Origin: Acidobacteriaceae bacterium
Lineage (GTDB): Bacteria; Acidobacteriota; Terriglobia; Terriglobales; Acidobacteriaceae
Direction: 5' to 3'
NCBI GenBank assembly: GCA_003151875.1
Contig: PLYW01000177.1
Span: 21,415 to 26,452, forward strand
DNA length: 5,038 bases
Part shown: piece by piece, positions 1 to 5,038 of the stretch
How the letters are laid out: every line of letters starts with the position of its first letter
Position numbering within the stretch: position 1 is the first letter of the stretch
The notes under the pieces: generated by a model
What the model saw: only the letters and a program-made list of their open reading frames with translations
What the model was told of the DNA's origin: nothing
Database searches by the model: none
Made by a program: the position numbers and the translations under genes

Positions 1-2261
1 AGTTGGGGACAACCGGTTCGCAGACGGAGGGTAGCACCTCGGTCGAGCTTTGGTTCTTCGCCCTGCCGATCCTGCTGAGCGCATGGCTGGTCGGTGAGGC
101 TTCCGCACGAGCTTACGTTAGCAACGCTTTGCACGGGTGGTCTGTCCTGCATTTGACCCTGTGGCTGATGGCGTACACTGCCCTTCCTCCCTTGTCCATG
201 GCGGCGGTGCGTGCGAGCTTGCTTTGGCACAACGATGGCGAGCTGTTGCCCAATCCCTTCCGCAGACACGATGGCAGTGGGCAGGTAGAGTGGGGGAGAC
301 TGGTTTGGTCGTTCGTCGCACCGCTGATCGTGGCGGCGCTAGCGGCCTTGCTGCTGGCCGAGTGCGCCCTGCGAGTGGGTAGCCGCTTGGTGGAAACCGG
401 CCGCTGGCATCCTGTGATCGGCCAGAACTTTGTGGTCCTGGTCGTCCCCATCGTGCTCGTGGTAATGATGCTGGGTTCGACCGTGCTGACAGGATTGTTG
501 ACCCAGATCGAACGGGAAGAAGAACGGGAATGGTGGGCACGCGCCGGAGGCCTGCTGTTTGCCTGCCTGTTGTGTTGGCTGGCCTTGAACAGCGTCGCCT
601 TCTTCGCCAAGGACTGGTTACACTTCATGAGCGCCTCGATCCTGGGCGCGGCGGGCCTAGGCGCGGGATACATCGGCAGCGCGGCGGGGCTAAGTGCGGC
701 CACCAGCTCCGGCCTCAAGCGCGTGAAAGCCGAGCAGCTTACGACTTTCGAGAAGTTCCTGAACAAGCATGGAATGATTGCGCCCGTAGCGTCGGGCATC
801 GCACTGCTGTGTCTCGCCCTGATGCTGGCAGCGCTCACCAGTTGGCTGCGCGTGCAACTCTACGACCGCCTGATGGCGGTGGTGCTGTCGCCGGAGTCGA
901 GCACCTTGCAGCACGCCTTGTTGCGCTATCTTGGGATGACCGTTCATGTCGGGAAGAAAGCTCTCTGGGTCGGGACAGTTGACCAGCTGAAGGTCGACGC
1001 CCTCGCCACCTTCGTCGTGTTTGCGGCGGTTTGCCTCTTGGCGCTTTTCGCCAACATGTTCATCAACATCAATACTTTTTCGTTGCATGGCATGTACCGC
1101 ATGCGGCTTACGCGCTCCTACCTGGGCGCCTCCAACTTCGCTCGCCATCCCGATGCCTTCACCAACTTCGACAGCAGTGACAACATGTACGAAGCCGACA
1201 TGACGTGCACCGACGCGCCCCTGCACATCATCAACACCGCGTTAAACCTGGTAGCCACACGAAACATGGCCTGGCAGCAGCGCAAGGCTGAACCCTTCAC
1301 CTTCAGCCCGATCAGCGTCGGCAGCTGGCGCCTGGGGTACTTGCCCACGAAGGATTTCGGCGGCTCCAAGGGTGTAACCGTCGGTACAGCGATGGCCATC
1401 AGCGGGGCTGCCTTCAATCCCAACATGGGCTACAATTCTTCCCCACTAGTCACGCTCTTGATGACCTTCTTCAATGCTCGATTGGGCTGGTGGCTTCCCA
1501 ATCCCCTTTGGCCGCATCTGCGAAAATGGCCCGCCGATAAGAAAACAACGCTTCGCTTCCTCGCCAGGAACGGCCCCAAGTGGGCTTTGATGCCCCTGCT
1601 GAATGAAGCGTTGGGGAACACCGACGACTCCTACCAGTGGGTCGAGCTGTCCGACGGTGGCCATTTCGAAAATCTGGGACTTTACGAGATGGTCTTGCGG
1701 CGTTGCCGCTACATCATCGTGGTGGACGCCGATGCGGACAGCGAATTTCAGTTTGAAGACTTGGGCAATGCCATTCGCAAAATCGAGATTGACCTCGGTA
1801 TTCCCATCACCTTTCCCGACTTTCCCGAAGGGCTGCCCATGGAAAAGGGAGTTAAACCTCTGAACATCTACTGCATCCGCGGAACCATCCAGTATGACTG
1901 CATCGACAGCCATGCGCCCCAGGGCGATCTGTTGTTCATCAAGCCGATGCTGAACGGAAGCGAGCCACCAGACATTCGCGCTTATGCCGCTTCCCACCAG
2001 ACCTTTCCTCATGAGGCCACGTCGAACCAGTTCTTCAACGAAGCCCAATTCGAAAGCTATCGCCATCTGGGGTCGTGGATGATCTCGTCTTACTTCGAGA
2101 ATGCTCCGAAGAACGTACCGCCGGCACCGGCGGGATGCGACGCAGCCACGCTCTTCACCCGTATAGCCTCGGTTCCCAATACCGGCCAGGGCACTGCAAA
2201 GAATCCAGCCGTGGCGCGCGGTCCGGTAAATCAACCAATCCTTCCGGCGGGCGAGGTATAG
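1..2261 (+). CDS. Patatin-like phospholipase family membrane protein, 5' truncated by the window
   Basis: This is the 3' part of a large patatin-like acyl hydrolase fused to a membrane domain. About 752 residues are visible and end at TAG 2259-2261. The TTG at 3 is in frame but is not a credible start, since the family's N-terminal oxyanion loop and G-x-S-x-G nucleophile motif are missing and must lie upstream. Counting residues from position 3, roughly eight hydrophobic segments occur (about 15-35, 48-68, 100-122, 142-166, 182-201, 208-230, 259-282, 332-354). They are followed by a family-typical stretch (FSLHGMYRMRL at 359-369, then SYLGAS), by AISGAAFNPNMG (465-476), and by DGGHFENLGLYE (551-562). 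D551 is the expected partner of the catalytic Ser-Asp dyad. The tail (about 620-700, including FFNEAQFESYRHLG) also matches my memory of the family. Known for patatins: hydrolysis of lipid acyl esters. The substrate here is unknown, and a membrane location is inferred. Confidence 0.88.
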   Translation, partial: LGTTGSQTEGSTSVELWFFALPILLSAWLVGEASARAYVSNALHGWSVLHLTLWLMAYTALPPLSMAAVRASLLWHNDGELLPNPFRRHDGSGQVEWGRLVWSFVAPLIVAALAALLLAECALRVGSRLVETGRWHPVIGQNFVVLVVPIVLVVMMLGSTVLTGLLTQIEREEEREWWARAGGLLFACLLCWLALNSVAFFAKDWLHFMSASILGAAGLGAGYIGSAAGLSAATSSGLKRVKAEQLTTFEKFLNKHGMIAPVASGIALLCLALMLAALTSWLRVQLYDRLMAVVLSPESSTLQHALLRYLGMTVHVGKKALWVGTVDQLKVDALATFVVFAAVCLLALFANMFININTFSLHGMYRMRLTRSYLGASNFARHPDAFTNFDSSDNMYEADMTCTDAPLHIINTALNLVATRNMAWQQRKAEPFTFSPISVGSWRLGYLPTKDFGGSKGVTVGTAMAISGAAFNPNMGYNSSPLVTLLMTFFNARLGWWLPNPLWPHLRKWPADKKTTLRFLARNGPKWALMPLLNEALGNTDDSYQWVELSDGGHFENLGLYEMVLRRCRYIIVVDADADSEFQFEDLGNAIRKIEIDLGIPITFPDFPEGLPMEKGVKPLNIYCIRGTIQYDCIDSHAPQGDLLFIKPMLNGSEPPDIRAYAASHQTFPHEATSNQFFNEAQFESYRHLGSWMISSYFENAPKNVPPAPAGCDAATLFTRIASVPNTGQGTAKNPAVARGPVNQPILPAGEV

Positions 2262-2280
2262 GCGACCTAATGCTGACATC

Positions 2281-2364
2281 GCCGGCGGCTGAAGCCGGCT
2301 CTTCTGCGAATCATAACTGCACCGCTGAAGCGGTGCTCCACCCTAGCCACCAAGAGTGAACTCT
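2281..2364. repeat. Cluster of three short hairpins with TGAA loops (REP-like element)
   Basis: Three inverted repeats follow each other, each closing on the same TGAA loop: CGGC-TGAA-GCCG at 2286-2297, GCACCGC-TGAA-GCGGTGC at 2319-2336 (seven perfect pairs), and AGAG-TGAA-CTCT at 2353-2364. The first sits inside a pair of GCCGGC blocks (2281-2286 and 2294-2299) that could pair instead. The first two resemble the intergenic REP-like hairpins I recall from acidobacterial genomes. No T-run follows any of them, so they do not look like intrinsic terminators for the patatin gene, although they may protect or define its mRNA 3' end. Genome copy number cannot be judged from one window. Confidence 0.6.
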
Positions 2365-2388
2365 AGCCCCGACATGCGACCCCAAAGG

Positions 2389-2414
2389 AAAAAGCTCGCC
2401 ATCGCGGCGAGCTT
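2389..2414 (-). terminator. Rho-independent terminator of the DsbA-like gene
   Basis: On the minus strand a perfect 9-bp stem (AAGCTCGCC, 2392-2400, pairing with GGCGAGCTT, 2406-2414) with a 5-nt loop runs into a TTTTT tract (2393-2389). It begins about 20 nt past the TAA of the DsbA-like gene, which is the expected place and orientation. On the plus strand the stem is followed by CCCGG and no T-run, so it should act mainly on leftward transcription. Confidence 0.85.
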
Positions 2415-2433
2415 CCCGGCAAACATGTAATGA

Positions 2434-3087
2434 TTATTGAGCGTGCCCAGCCTTATGGGTGGTGGCCGTCTTCTTCACCGCCGGGCTGCTGCCGGTTTCC
2501 TTGATCACCTGCTCAATCAACTCGTAGAGCTTGGTCCGGTCCACCACCTCGATGAAGGGCTGCCCGCGCACGGTGTCGCTCACGATGTAGATGGTGGGAG
2601 TGTGATCGAGAGGAATGCGCTGTCCCAGTTGATAATCAGCCTTGACTTTGGCGGCCAGATCTCCGTTGGGATCCATCACGAACGGCAGTGCAACTTTCTG
2701 TTGGTCGGCAAATCGCTCGGTCATGCCACGCAGATTCTGCTTGGTAATTTGCAGCTGGTTCTGAAAGATGTACGAGCGATACTCGTCACCCAACTTCGCC
2801 GATTTGGTGTCGAAGAAGCGGGCATTCACCGCGGCCTCAAACGACCAGGGGTGCATGGGCAGAGGAAAATCGTGCTGCACCAGCGGGATGTTGTATTGCT
2901 TGGCCGCCTCATGCAGCAGCGGCGCGGCCCGCGCGCAGTCGGGGCATTCCATATCTTCAAAAACGATGATGGCGACCTTCGATCCCTTGGGAGGCCGCAG
3001 CATGGAGGTATCGGCGCCCCGCGCTGCCATGCTGCCCAGCAGCACAGTCGCTGCCAGGGCGAACTGCCGAATCAGAGTACGTTTCAT
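2434..3087 (-). CDS. Secreted DsbA-like thioredoxin-fold protein
   Basis: The product has 217 residues. An N-terminal signal peptide is visible: MKR, a hydrophobic stretch (about 8-19), and a small-residue region with likely cleavage around 21-25. It is therefore exported to the periplasm, or possibly lipid-free outside the membrane. The thioredoxin fold starts with AIIVFEDMECPDCARAAP (39-56), with active-site cysteines C48 and C51 in a CPDC motif. A helical insertion containing HDFPLPMHPWSFEAA (72-86) is typical of DsbA-like proteins, and HTPTIYIV (162-169) supplies the cis-proline P164 next to the active site. The tail (about 202-217) is Lys/Thr/Ala/His-rich and probably disordered. Likely role: thiol oxidoreductase or disulfide exchange. 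No DsbB-like partner is in view. The reading frame stays open upstream to an ATG at 3231, but the start at 3087 is preferred because it gives a signal peptide and has a ribosome binding site. Confidence 0.85.
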   Translation of the reverse strand: MKRTLIRQFALAATVLLGSMAARGADTSMLRPPKGSKVAIIVFEDMECPDCARAAPLLHEAAKQYNIPLVQHDFPLPMHPWSFEAAVNARFFDTKSAKLGDEYRSYIFQNQLQITKQNLRGMTERFADQQKVALPFVMDPNGDLAAKVKADYQLGQRIPLDHTPTIYIVSDTVRGQPFIEVVDRTKLYELIEQVIKETGSSPAVKKTATTHKAGHAQ

Positions 3088-3096
3088 TCCAGATTT

Positions 3097-3102
3097 TTCC
3101 TC
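3097..3102 (-). promoter_or_regulatory. Ribosome binding site of the DsbA-like gene
   Basis: The minus strand reads GAGGAA here, nine nucleotides before the ATG at 3085-3087. This settles the start at 3087 over the in-frame ATG 48 codons further upstream, whose extra residues would bury the signal peptide inside the protein. Confidence 0.75.
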
Positions 3103-3215
3103 ATGTTGCCCCAAACCGGCGGCAAACGTTAGACGATTTCCTCTCGCTATAGTAACGGATAGCGGACGCGCGAGTCTCGTCTTGATCTGCAGCCGTTCTC
3201 GCCGCTGCGGTTTAG

Positions 3216-3272
3216 GTGAACCAGTTTCCACTGGTCACTTGCCCATACTGGTACTGATTCAGTCCCAGTTTC
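3216..3272. promoter_or_regulatory. Inverted-repeat cluster built from ACTGGT/CCAGT, candidate operator
   Basis: This lies in the 234-nt divergent region between the DsbA-like gene and the PsiE-family gene. The first dyad (3216-3238) has the core ACCAGT-TTCC-ACTGGT extended by GTG/CAC with one bulged A. The second (3247-3269) has arms ACTGG-T-ACTGA and TCAGT-C-CCAGT around a single T, so 10 of 11 positions pair. Dyad centres are about 30 bp apart, near three helical turns. CCAGTTTC also occurs as a direct repeat at 3221-3228 and 3265-3272. The arrangement suggests a cooperative protein binding site that could govern either gene or both. The regulator is unknown, and I found no Pho-box spacing. 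Confidence 0.45.
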
Positions 3273-3297
3273 AAAAGAACCGAAAATGAACTAGCAT
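3269..3297 (+). promoter_or_regulatory. Weak candidate promoter of the PsiE-family gene
   Basis: A TAGCAT hexamer (3292-3297) lies 17 nt after TTTCAA (3269-3274). The match to sigma-70 consensus is 4/6 for the -10 and 3/6 for the -35. It sits just downstream of the ACTGGT cluster and within a dyad at 3283-3306. This is weak, and other promoters are possible. Confidence 0.22.
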
Positions 3298-3306
3298 AGC
3301 CATTTT
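3283..3306. promoter_or_regulatory. Dyad symmetry upstream of the PsiE-family gene
   Basis: AAAATG (3283-3288) is mirrored by CATTTT (3301-3306), with an inner pair CTA (3291-3293) and TAG (3297-3299) around GCA. The left gap is two bases and the right gap one, so symmetry is slightly off. The dyad ends 15 nt before the ATG and overlaps the candidate -10. It could be an operator or an RNA hairpin near the start codon. Confidence 0.3.
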
Positions 3307-3321
3307 AAGCGTCACACCATC

Positions 3322-3819
3322 ATGCCAAAAGAACAGCAGTTAATCGCCCAGCCCGGCCGCCTCATCATCGTGCAGGGTCTGTCCTTCGTCGAAGATGCTG
3401 TTTACATAGGCCTCGGCGTTCTGCTTACCATTGCTTCGGTCACGCTGCTATGGGTCGCCGCGAAGACGTTTGTTCTCGCCATTGTGACGCGCCAGCTCCA
3501 GGGTCAGGTAGTCGGCTTGCTCGACCAAATCCTTCTCATCCTGTTGATCGTTGAGCTGCTGTACACGGTGCAAGTTTCGTTTCGGGCACACGGCTTGCTG
3601 GCCGAACCCTTCCTCGTGGTAGCGCTCATCGCCGTTATCCGCCGAATACTGGTGCTCACCGCCGAGGTCCCCAAACTTCAGGAGGCAGGCGACGTCATTT
3701 TTCGCCATAGCATGTATGAGTTGTCGCTACTGACGGCGATGGTCCTGGTGCTGGTGGGATCGCTAATCCTGTTGCAAAAGTATTCCCACAAAGCCAGTGA
3801 AAGCGCGTTGGACACCTAG
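3322..3819 (+). CDS. PsiE-family (phosphate-starvation-inducible-like) membrane protein
   Basis: The product has 165 residues and four hydrophobic segments (about 25-54, 66-85, 94-113, 133-152), close to the usual PsiE-family size. The strongest family likeness is the core around LLIVELLYTV (74-83), then AEPFLVVALIAVIRRILVLTAE (94-115), with E78, E95-P96-F97 and R107-R108 as recognisable positions. It is expected in the cytoplasmic membrane with both ends inside. The family is named after an E. coli gene induced by phosphate starvation and regulated by cAMP-CRP, but its biochemical function is not established, so no role is assigned. The start ATG at 3322 has no clear Shine-Dalgarno sequence. 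The hydrophilic N-terminus and absence of a better start support it. It is divergent from the DsbA-like gene and convergent with the TetR gene, so probably monocistronic. Confidence 0.8.
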   Translation: MPKEQQLIAQPGRLIIVQGLSFVEDAVYIGLGVLLTIASVTLLWVAAKTFVLAIVTRQLQGQVVGLLDQILLILLIVELLYTVQVSFRAHGLLAEPFLVVALIAVIRRILVLTAEVPKLQEAGDVIFRHSMYELSLLTAMVLVLVGSLILLQKYSHKASESALDT

Positions 3820-3913
3820 CGACGCCCGAAACGGACCCTTCCGAAATTGTGATTCTGGAACCTCGCCCAAGGACCGGGGCGCAACCTGGGGCACCAAGCA
3901 GTTGCGGTGAAAC
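3820..3913. other. Convergent intergenic gap with two weak hairpins
   Basis: This lies between the stops of the psiE-like gene and the TetR gene. Two imperfect inverted repeats are visible: TTCCGAA / TTC-T-GGAA (3839-3860, one bulge) and CGCCC / GGGCG (3864-3868 with 3877-3881). Neither is followed by a T-run on either strand, so a bidirectional terminator role is only possible, not shown. Confidence 0.25.
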
Positions 3914-4585
3914 TCACTTGCCGGAGAACAAGTATCTCGCCAGCATCTTCTTCGTCTCGGCGATGATGACATCGCGCTCCTCGCGGGTGGGCTGCTCGTA
4001 GGCGTAAGCAACCAGGCGCTCGCCGGCTTCGCTGGCCACGCTCAGCATGAGCTTGAGCTCGGGGGTAAAGGCGAAGCCCAGGCGCTCGACCATGAAGGTG
4101 GTGAGCATGGCGGGAAGACCGGTGCGGGGCGAGGCCTGGCGTGCCTTGGTGGCGGCGCTGATGTGGCACCCGAAAGAGATGGTGCGGAAATCGGGATGGG
4201 CGTCGAGATACAGGACGTAGGCGCCGATCATGCGATCAAGCACGACGCTGGGATCGAAATTTTCCAGATGCTGGAGTTGCTGCAACAGCGGCCGCATGAC
4301 CTCCTCATCCACCATAGAGCGAAATAGGAGGACGTGGCGGTCGGCAATGGCGTCGATGATGGATTGGATGTCAGGGAAGAAGCGGTAAACCGCGCCAACC
4401 GAGAGCCCGGGTTCGGAGGCAATGCGCGTGGTGGTAACGTCCTCCAGCGGCATTTGGGTGAGCAGCGAGCTGGCCGCGTCCAGAATGCGTGCCACGGTGC
4501 GAAGGCTGCGGTCCTGGAGGGGGCTGCGGCGATTCGCCGCGATTGACGCACTGACTATGGAATCAATAGAGGGTTGGTTGGACAT
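3914..4585 (-). CDS. TetR/AcrR-family transcriptional regulator
   Basis: The product has 223 residues. The N-terminal DNA-binding domain spans about 28-75. Helix 1 includes RTVARILDAASSLL (29-42), and the helix-turn-helix follows with TTTRIASEPGLSVGAVYRFF (51-70) and then PDIQSIIDAIADRH, the usual TetR signature. P59 takes the place where an alanine is common in the turn. The C-terminal part (about 85-220) is all-helical and would hold the ligand pocket and dimer interface. It contains two cysteine- or aromatic-bearing helices but gives no hint of the ligand. TetR proteins usually repress themselves or a neighbour. Here no adjacent divergent gene is visible, so the target is unclear. Upstream lies only the HsdR remnant. 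No obvious Shine-Dalgarno precedes ATG 4583-4585. Confidence 0.87.
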   Translation of the reverse strand: MSNQPSIDSIVSASIAANRRSPLQDRSLRTVARILDAASSLLTQMPLEDVTTTRIASEPGLSVGAVYRFFPDIQSIIDAIADRHVLLFRSMVDEEVMRPLLQQLQHLENFDPSVVLDRMIGAYVLYLDAHPDFRTISFGCHISAATKARQASPRTGLPAMLTTFMVERLGFAFTPELKLMLSVASEAGERLVAYAYEQPTREERDVIIAETKKMLARYLFSGK

Positions 4586-4607
4586 GACTAGAGTCGGGCG
4601 AATGCGA

Positions 4608-4618
4608 GTATTCTATAC
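4608..4618 (-). promoter_or_regulatory. Candidate -10 and overlapping palindrome upstream of the TetR gene
   Basis: The minus strand reads TATAGAAT at 4617-4610, an AT-rich -10-like element about 25 nt before the TetR start. It lies inside the inverted repeat GTAT-TCT-ATAC (4608-4618). A second small inverted repeat, GACT-AG-AGTC (4586-4595), abuts the start codon. Overlap of a palindrome with the promoter would fit autorepression, but I find no good -35 and the arms are short. Confidence 0.3.
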
Positions 4619-4816
4619 GGCGCGCTCACACCGCTGATATAGGTACTTTTGAAATCCTACGAATACCTTGCTTATCTCCTCCGGCTGGCCGAGGTCGGCG
4701 ACGGCGTCGGAAATGGAGCTGGAATACATCAGAAGCAGCAACGGCGTTAGCTTCTCCCGGTCGAGTTCGTCTACCCCAACATTCACATAGTGGGCCAGAA
4801 CGAACTCCACAAAGAA
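4613..4816 (-). pseudogene. C-terminal remnant of a type I restriction endonuclease subunit R (EcoEI-type HsdR)
   Basis: The frame reads about 67 codons from the TGA at 4817-4819 to the TAG at 4613-4615. The residues FVLAHYVNVGVDELD, EKLTPLL, ISDAVADLGQPEEI and GFQKYLYQ match the very end of HsdR proteins of the EcoEI_R C-terminal type as I know them. In an intact HsdR this would follow many hundreds of residues of nuclease and helicase domains, none of which is present. The only starts are a GTG at 4808-4810 or an overlapping out-of-frame ATG, with no convincing ribosome binding site. The segment LLLLMYSSS departs from the usual charged or polar residues seen there (I recall something like LLRLKYHDS), which suggests decay. 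The TetR promoter probably lies within it. It is best read as a scar of a deleted restriction gene. A small expressed protein is possible but unlikely. Confidence 0.7.
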
Positions 4817-5038
4817 TCATGGCAGGATGCGGAAAGCCCGATTGCGAGTGGAGCGATACACGGCAAAATCCCGGCGGTCGAGGGTGAAGATGGTGTCGAT
4901 CCCTTCGCGGCCAGCCAGATAAACCAGCGCGGCGTCGGCCAGTTGAGGACGGATGTCCTCGTACTCCTTCATCACTTCGGCAATCGCGCTGGCCTCCGCG
5001 CCGGCGAGCGGAAGCAGTTCCAGAAAGCCGCCTGGCTT
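4817..5038 (-). CDS. PIN-domain (VapC-like) toxin ribonuclease, 5' part outside the window
   Basis: The last 73 codons of a protein end at TGA 4817-4819, and the frame is open to the window edge. Fragment residues 33-41 read LADAALVYL and 49-58 read TIFTLDRRDF. These are the C-terminal PIN motifs that carry metal-binding acidic residues (D35, D54 and D57 of the fragment). PIN proteins are usually about 130-145 residues, so roughly half, including the first conserved Asp, lies to the right. Known for the family: magnesium-dependent RNase, often the toxin of a VapBC pair with an antitoxin gene just upstream. That antitoxin would lie beyond the right edge here. The stop is directly followed, in the same frame, by the HsdR tail. 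No gene symbol is given because the partner is unseen. Confidence 0.78.
   Translation of the reverse strand, partial: KPGGFLELLPLAGAEASAIAEVMKEYEDIRPQLADAALVYLAGREGIDTIFTLDRRDFAVYRSTRNRAFRILP

Noticed and set aside
3..5. TTG as the start codon of the patatin-like gene
   Set aside because: No ribosome binding site can be seen, and the catalytic N-terminal half of the family is missing, so the gene must begin upstream of the window.
113..838. Minus-strand open frames opposite the patatin-like gene
   Set aside because: Their composition is rich in Arg, Ser and Pro with no domain, as expected for the reverse of a GC-rich coding region.
1446..2279. 277-codon minus-strand frame opposite the end of the patatin-like gene
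   Set aside because: It lies wholly opposite the strongest conserved part of the patatin domain and shows no family motif of its own.
3088..3231. Upstream ATG at 3231 for the DsbA-like gene
   Set aside because: It would add 48 mostly basic residues ahead of a clear signal peptide, and it overlaps the inverted-repeat cluster. The ATG at 3087 has a GAGGAA site at good spacing.
3230..3269. Pho box upstream of the psiE-like gene
   Set aside because: CTGGTCA-like pieces occur, but the repeats are spaced 17 bp and arranged as inverted pairs, not as 11-bp direct repeats of CTGTCA.
2437..3289. Long plus-strand open frames opposite the DsbA-like gene
   Set aside because: They are antisense shadows with no recognisable domain. 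The minus-strand frame has a CPDC thioredoxin fold, signal peptide, RBS and terminator.
4334..4637. Plus-strand small frames across the TetR gene start
   Set aside because: They are antisense to a clear TetR DNA-binding domain and have no start signals.
4626..4820. Minus-strand ATG frame overlapping the PIN stop (ATGATT...)
   Set aside because: Its translation is Arg-rich without similarity, whereas the neighbouring frame carries the HsdR-tail match.

Overview
The window looks like chromosomal DNA of a moderately GC-rich bacterium. My best guess is Acidobacteriota (Terriglobia/Koribacter-like). The guess rests on three things: the style of the patatin-like membrane protein, the DsbA-like protein, and an intergenic cluster of short hairpins of the 'xCGCTGAAGCGx' type that I associate with that group. 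This is recollection, not a search.

Layout: (1) 1-2261, plus strand: the 3' part of a very large membrane-bound patatin-like phospholipase gene. Its beginning, which should carry the nucleophile serine, lies left of the window. (2) 2262-2433: an intergenic stretch with three successive hairpins that all have a TGAA loop, then a clear Rho-independent terminator serving the next gene. (3) 2434-3087, minus strand: a secreted DsbA-like thioredoxin-fold protein with a CPDC active site, a signal peptide and a good ribosome binding site. (4) 3088-3321: a divergent regulatory region with a cluster of inverted repeats built from ACTGGT/CCAGT, and another dyad close to the next gene. (5) 3322-3819, plus strand: a small four-helix membrane protein of the PsiE family. 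(6) 3914-4585, minus strand: a TetR-family regulator convergent with psiE. (7) 4613-4816, minus strand: about 67 codons matching only the extreme C-terminus of a type I restriction endonuclease subunit (HsdR, EcoEI type), with no body. (8) 4817-5038, minus strand: the C-terminal half of a PIN-domain (VapC-like) toxin ribonuclease, running off the right edge.

The genes do not form one pathway. The left and middle parts are envelope or membrane functions: lipid acyl hydrolase, periplasmic disulfide chemistry and a PsiE-type membrane protein. The right end looks like the eroded edge of a defence or toxin-antitoxin island. There the tail of a lost restriction gene sits between a PIN toxin and a TetR gene, in the same frame as the toxin and separated from it by a single TGA. 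I see no complete new system. The most unusual features are this PIN/HsdR-tail junction, the ACTGGT inverted-repeat cluster, and the TGAA hairpin series. No rRNA, tRNA, CRISPR array or insertion sequence was found.
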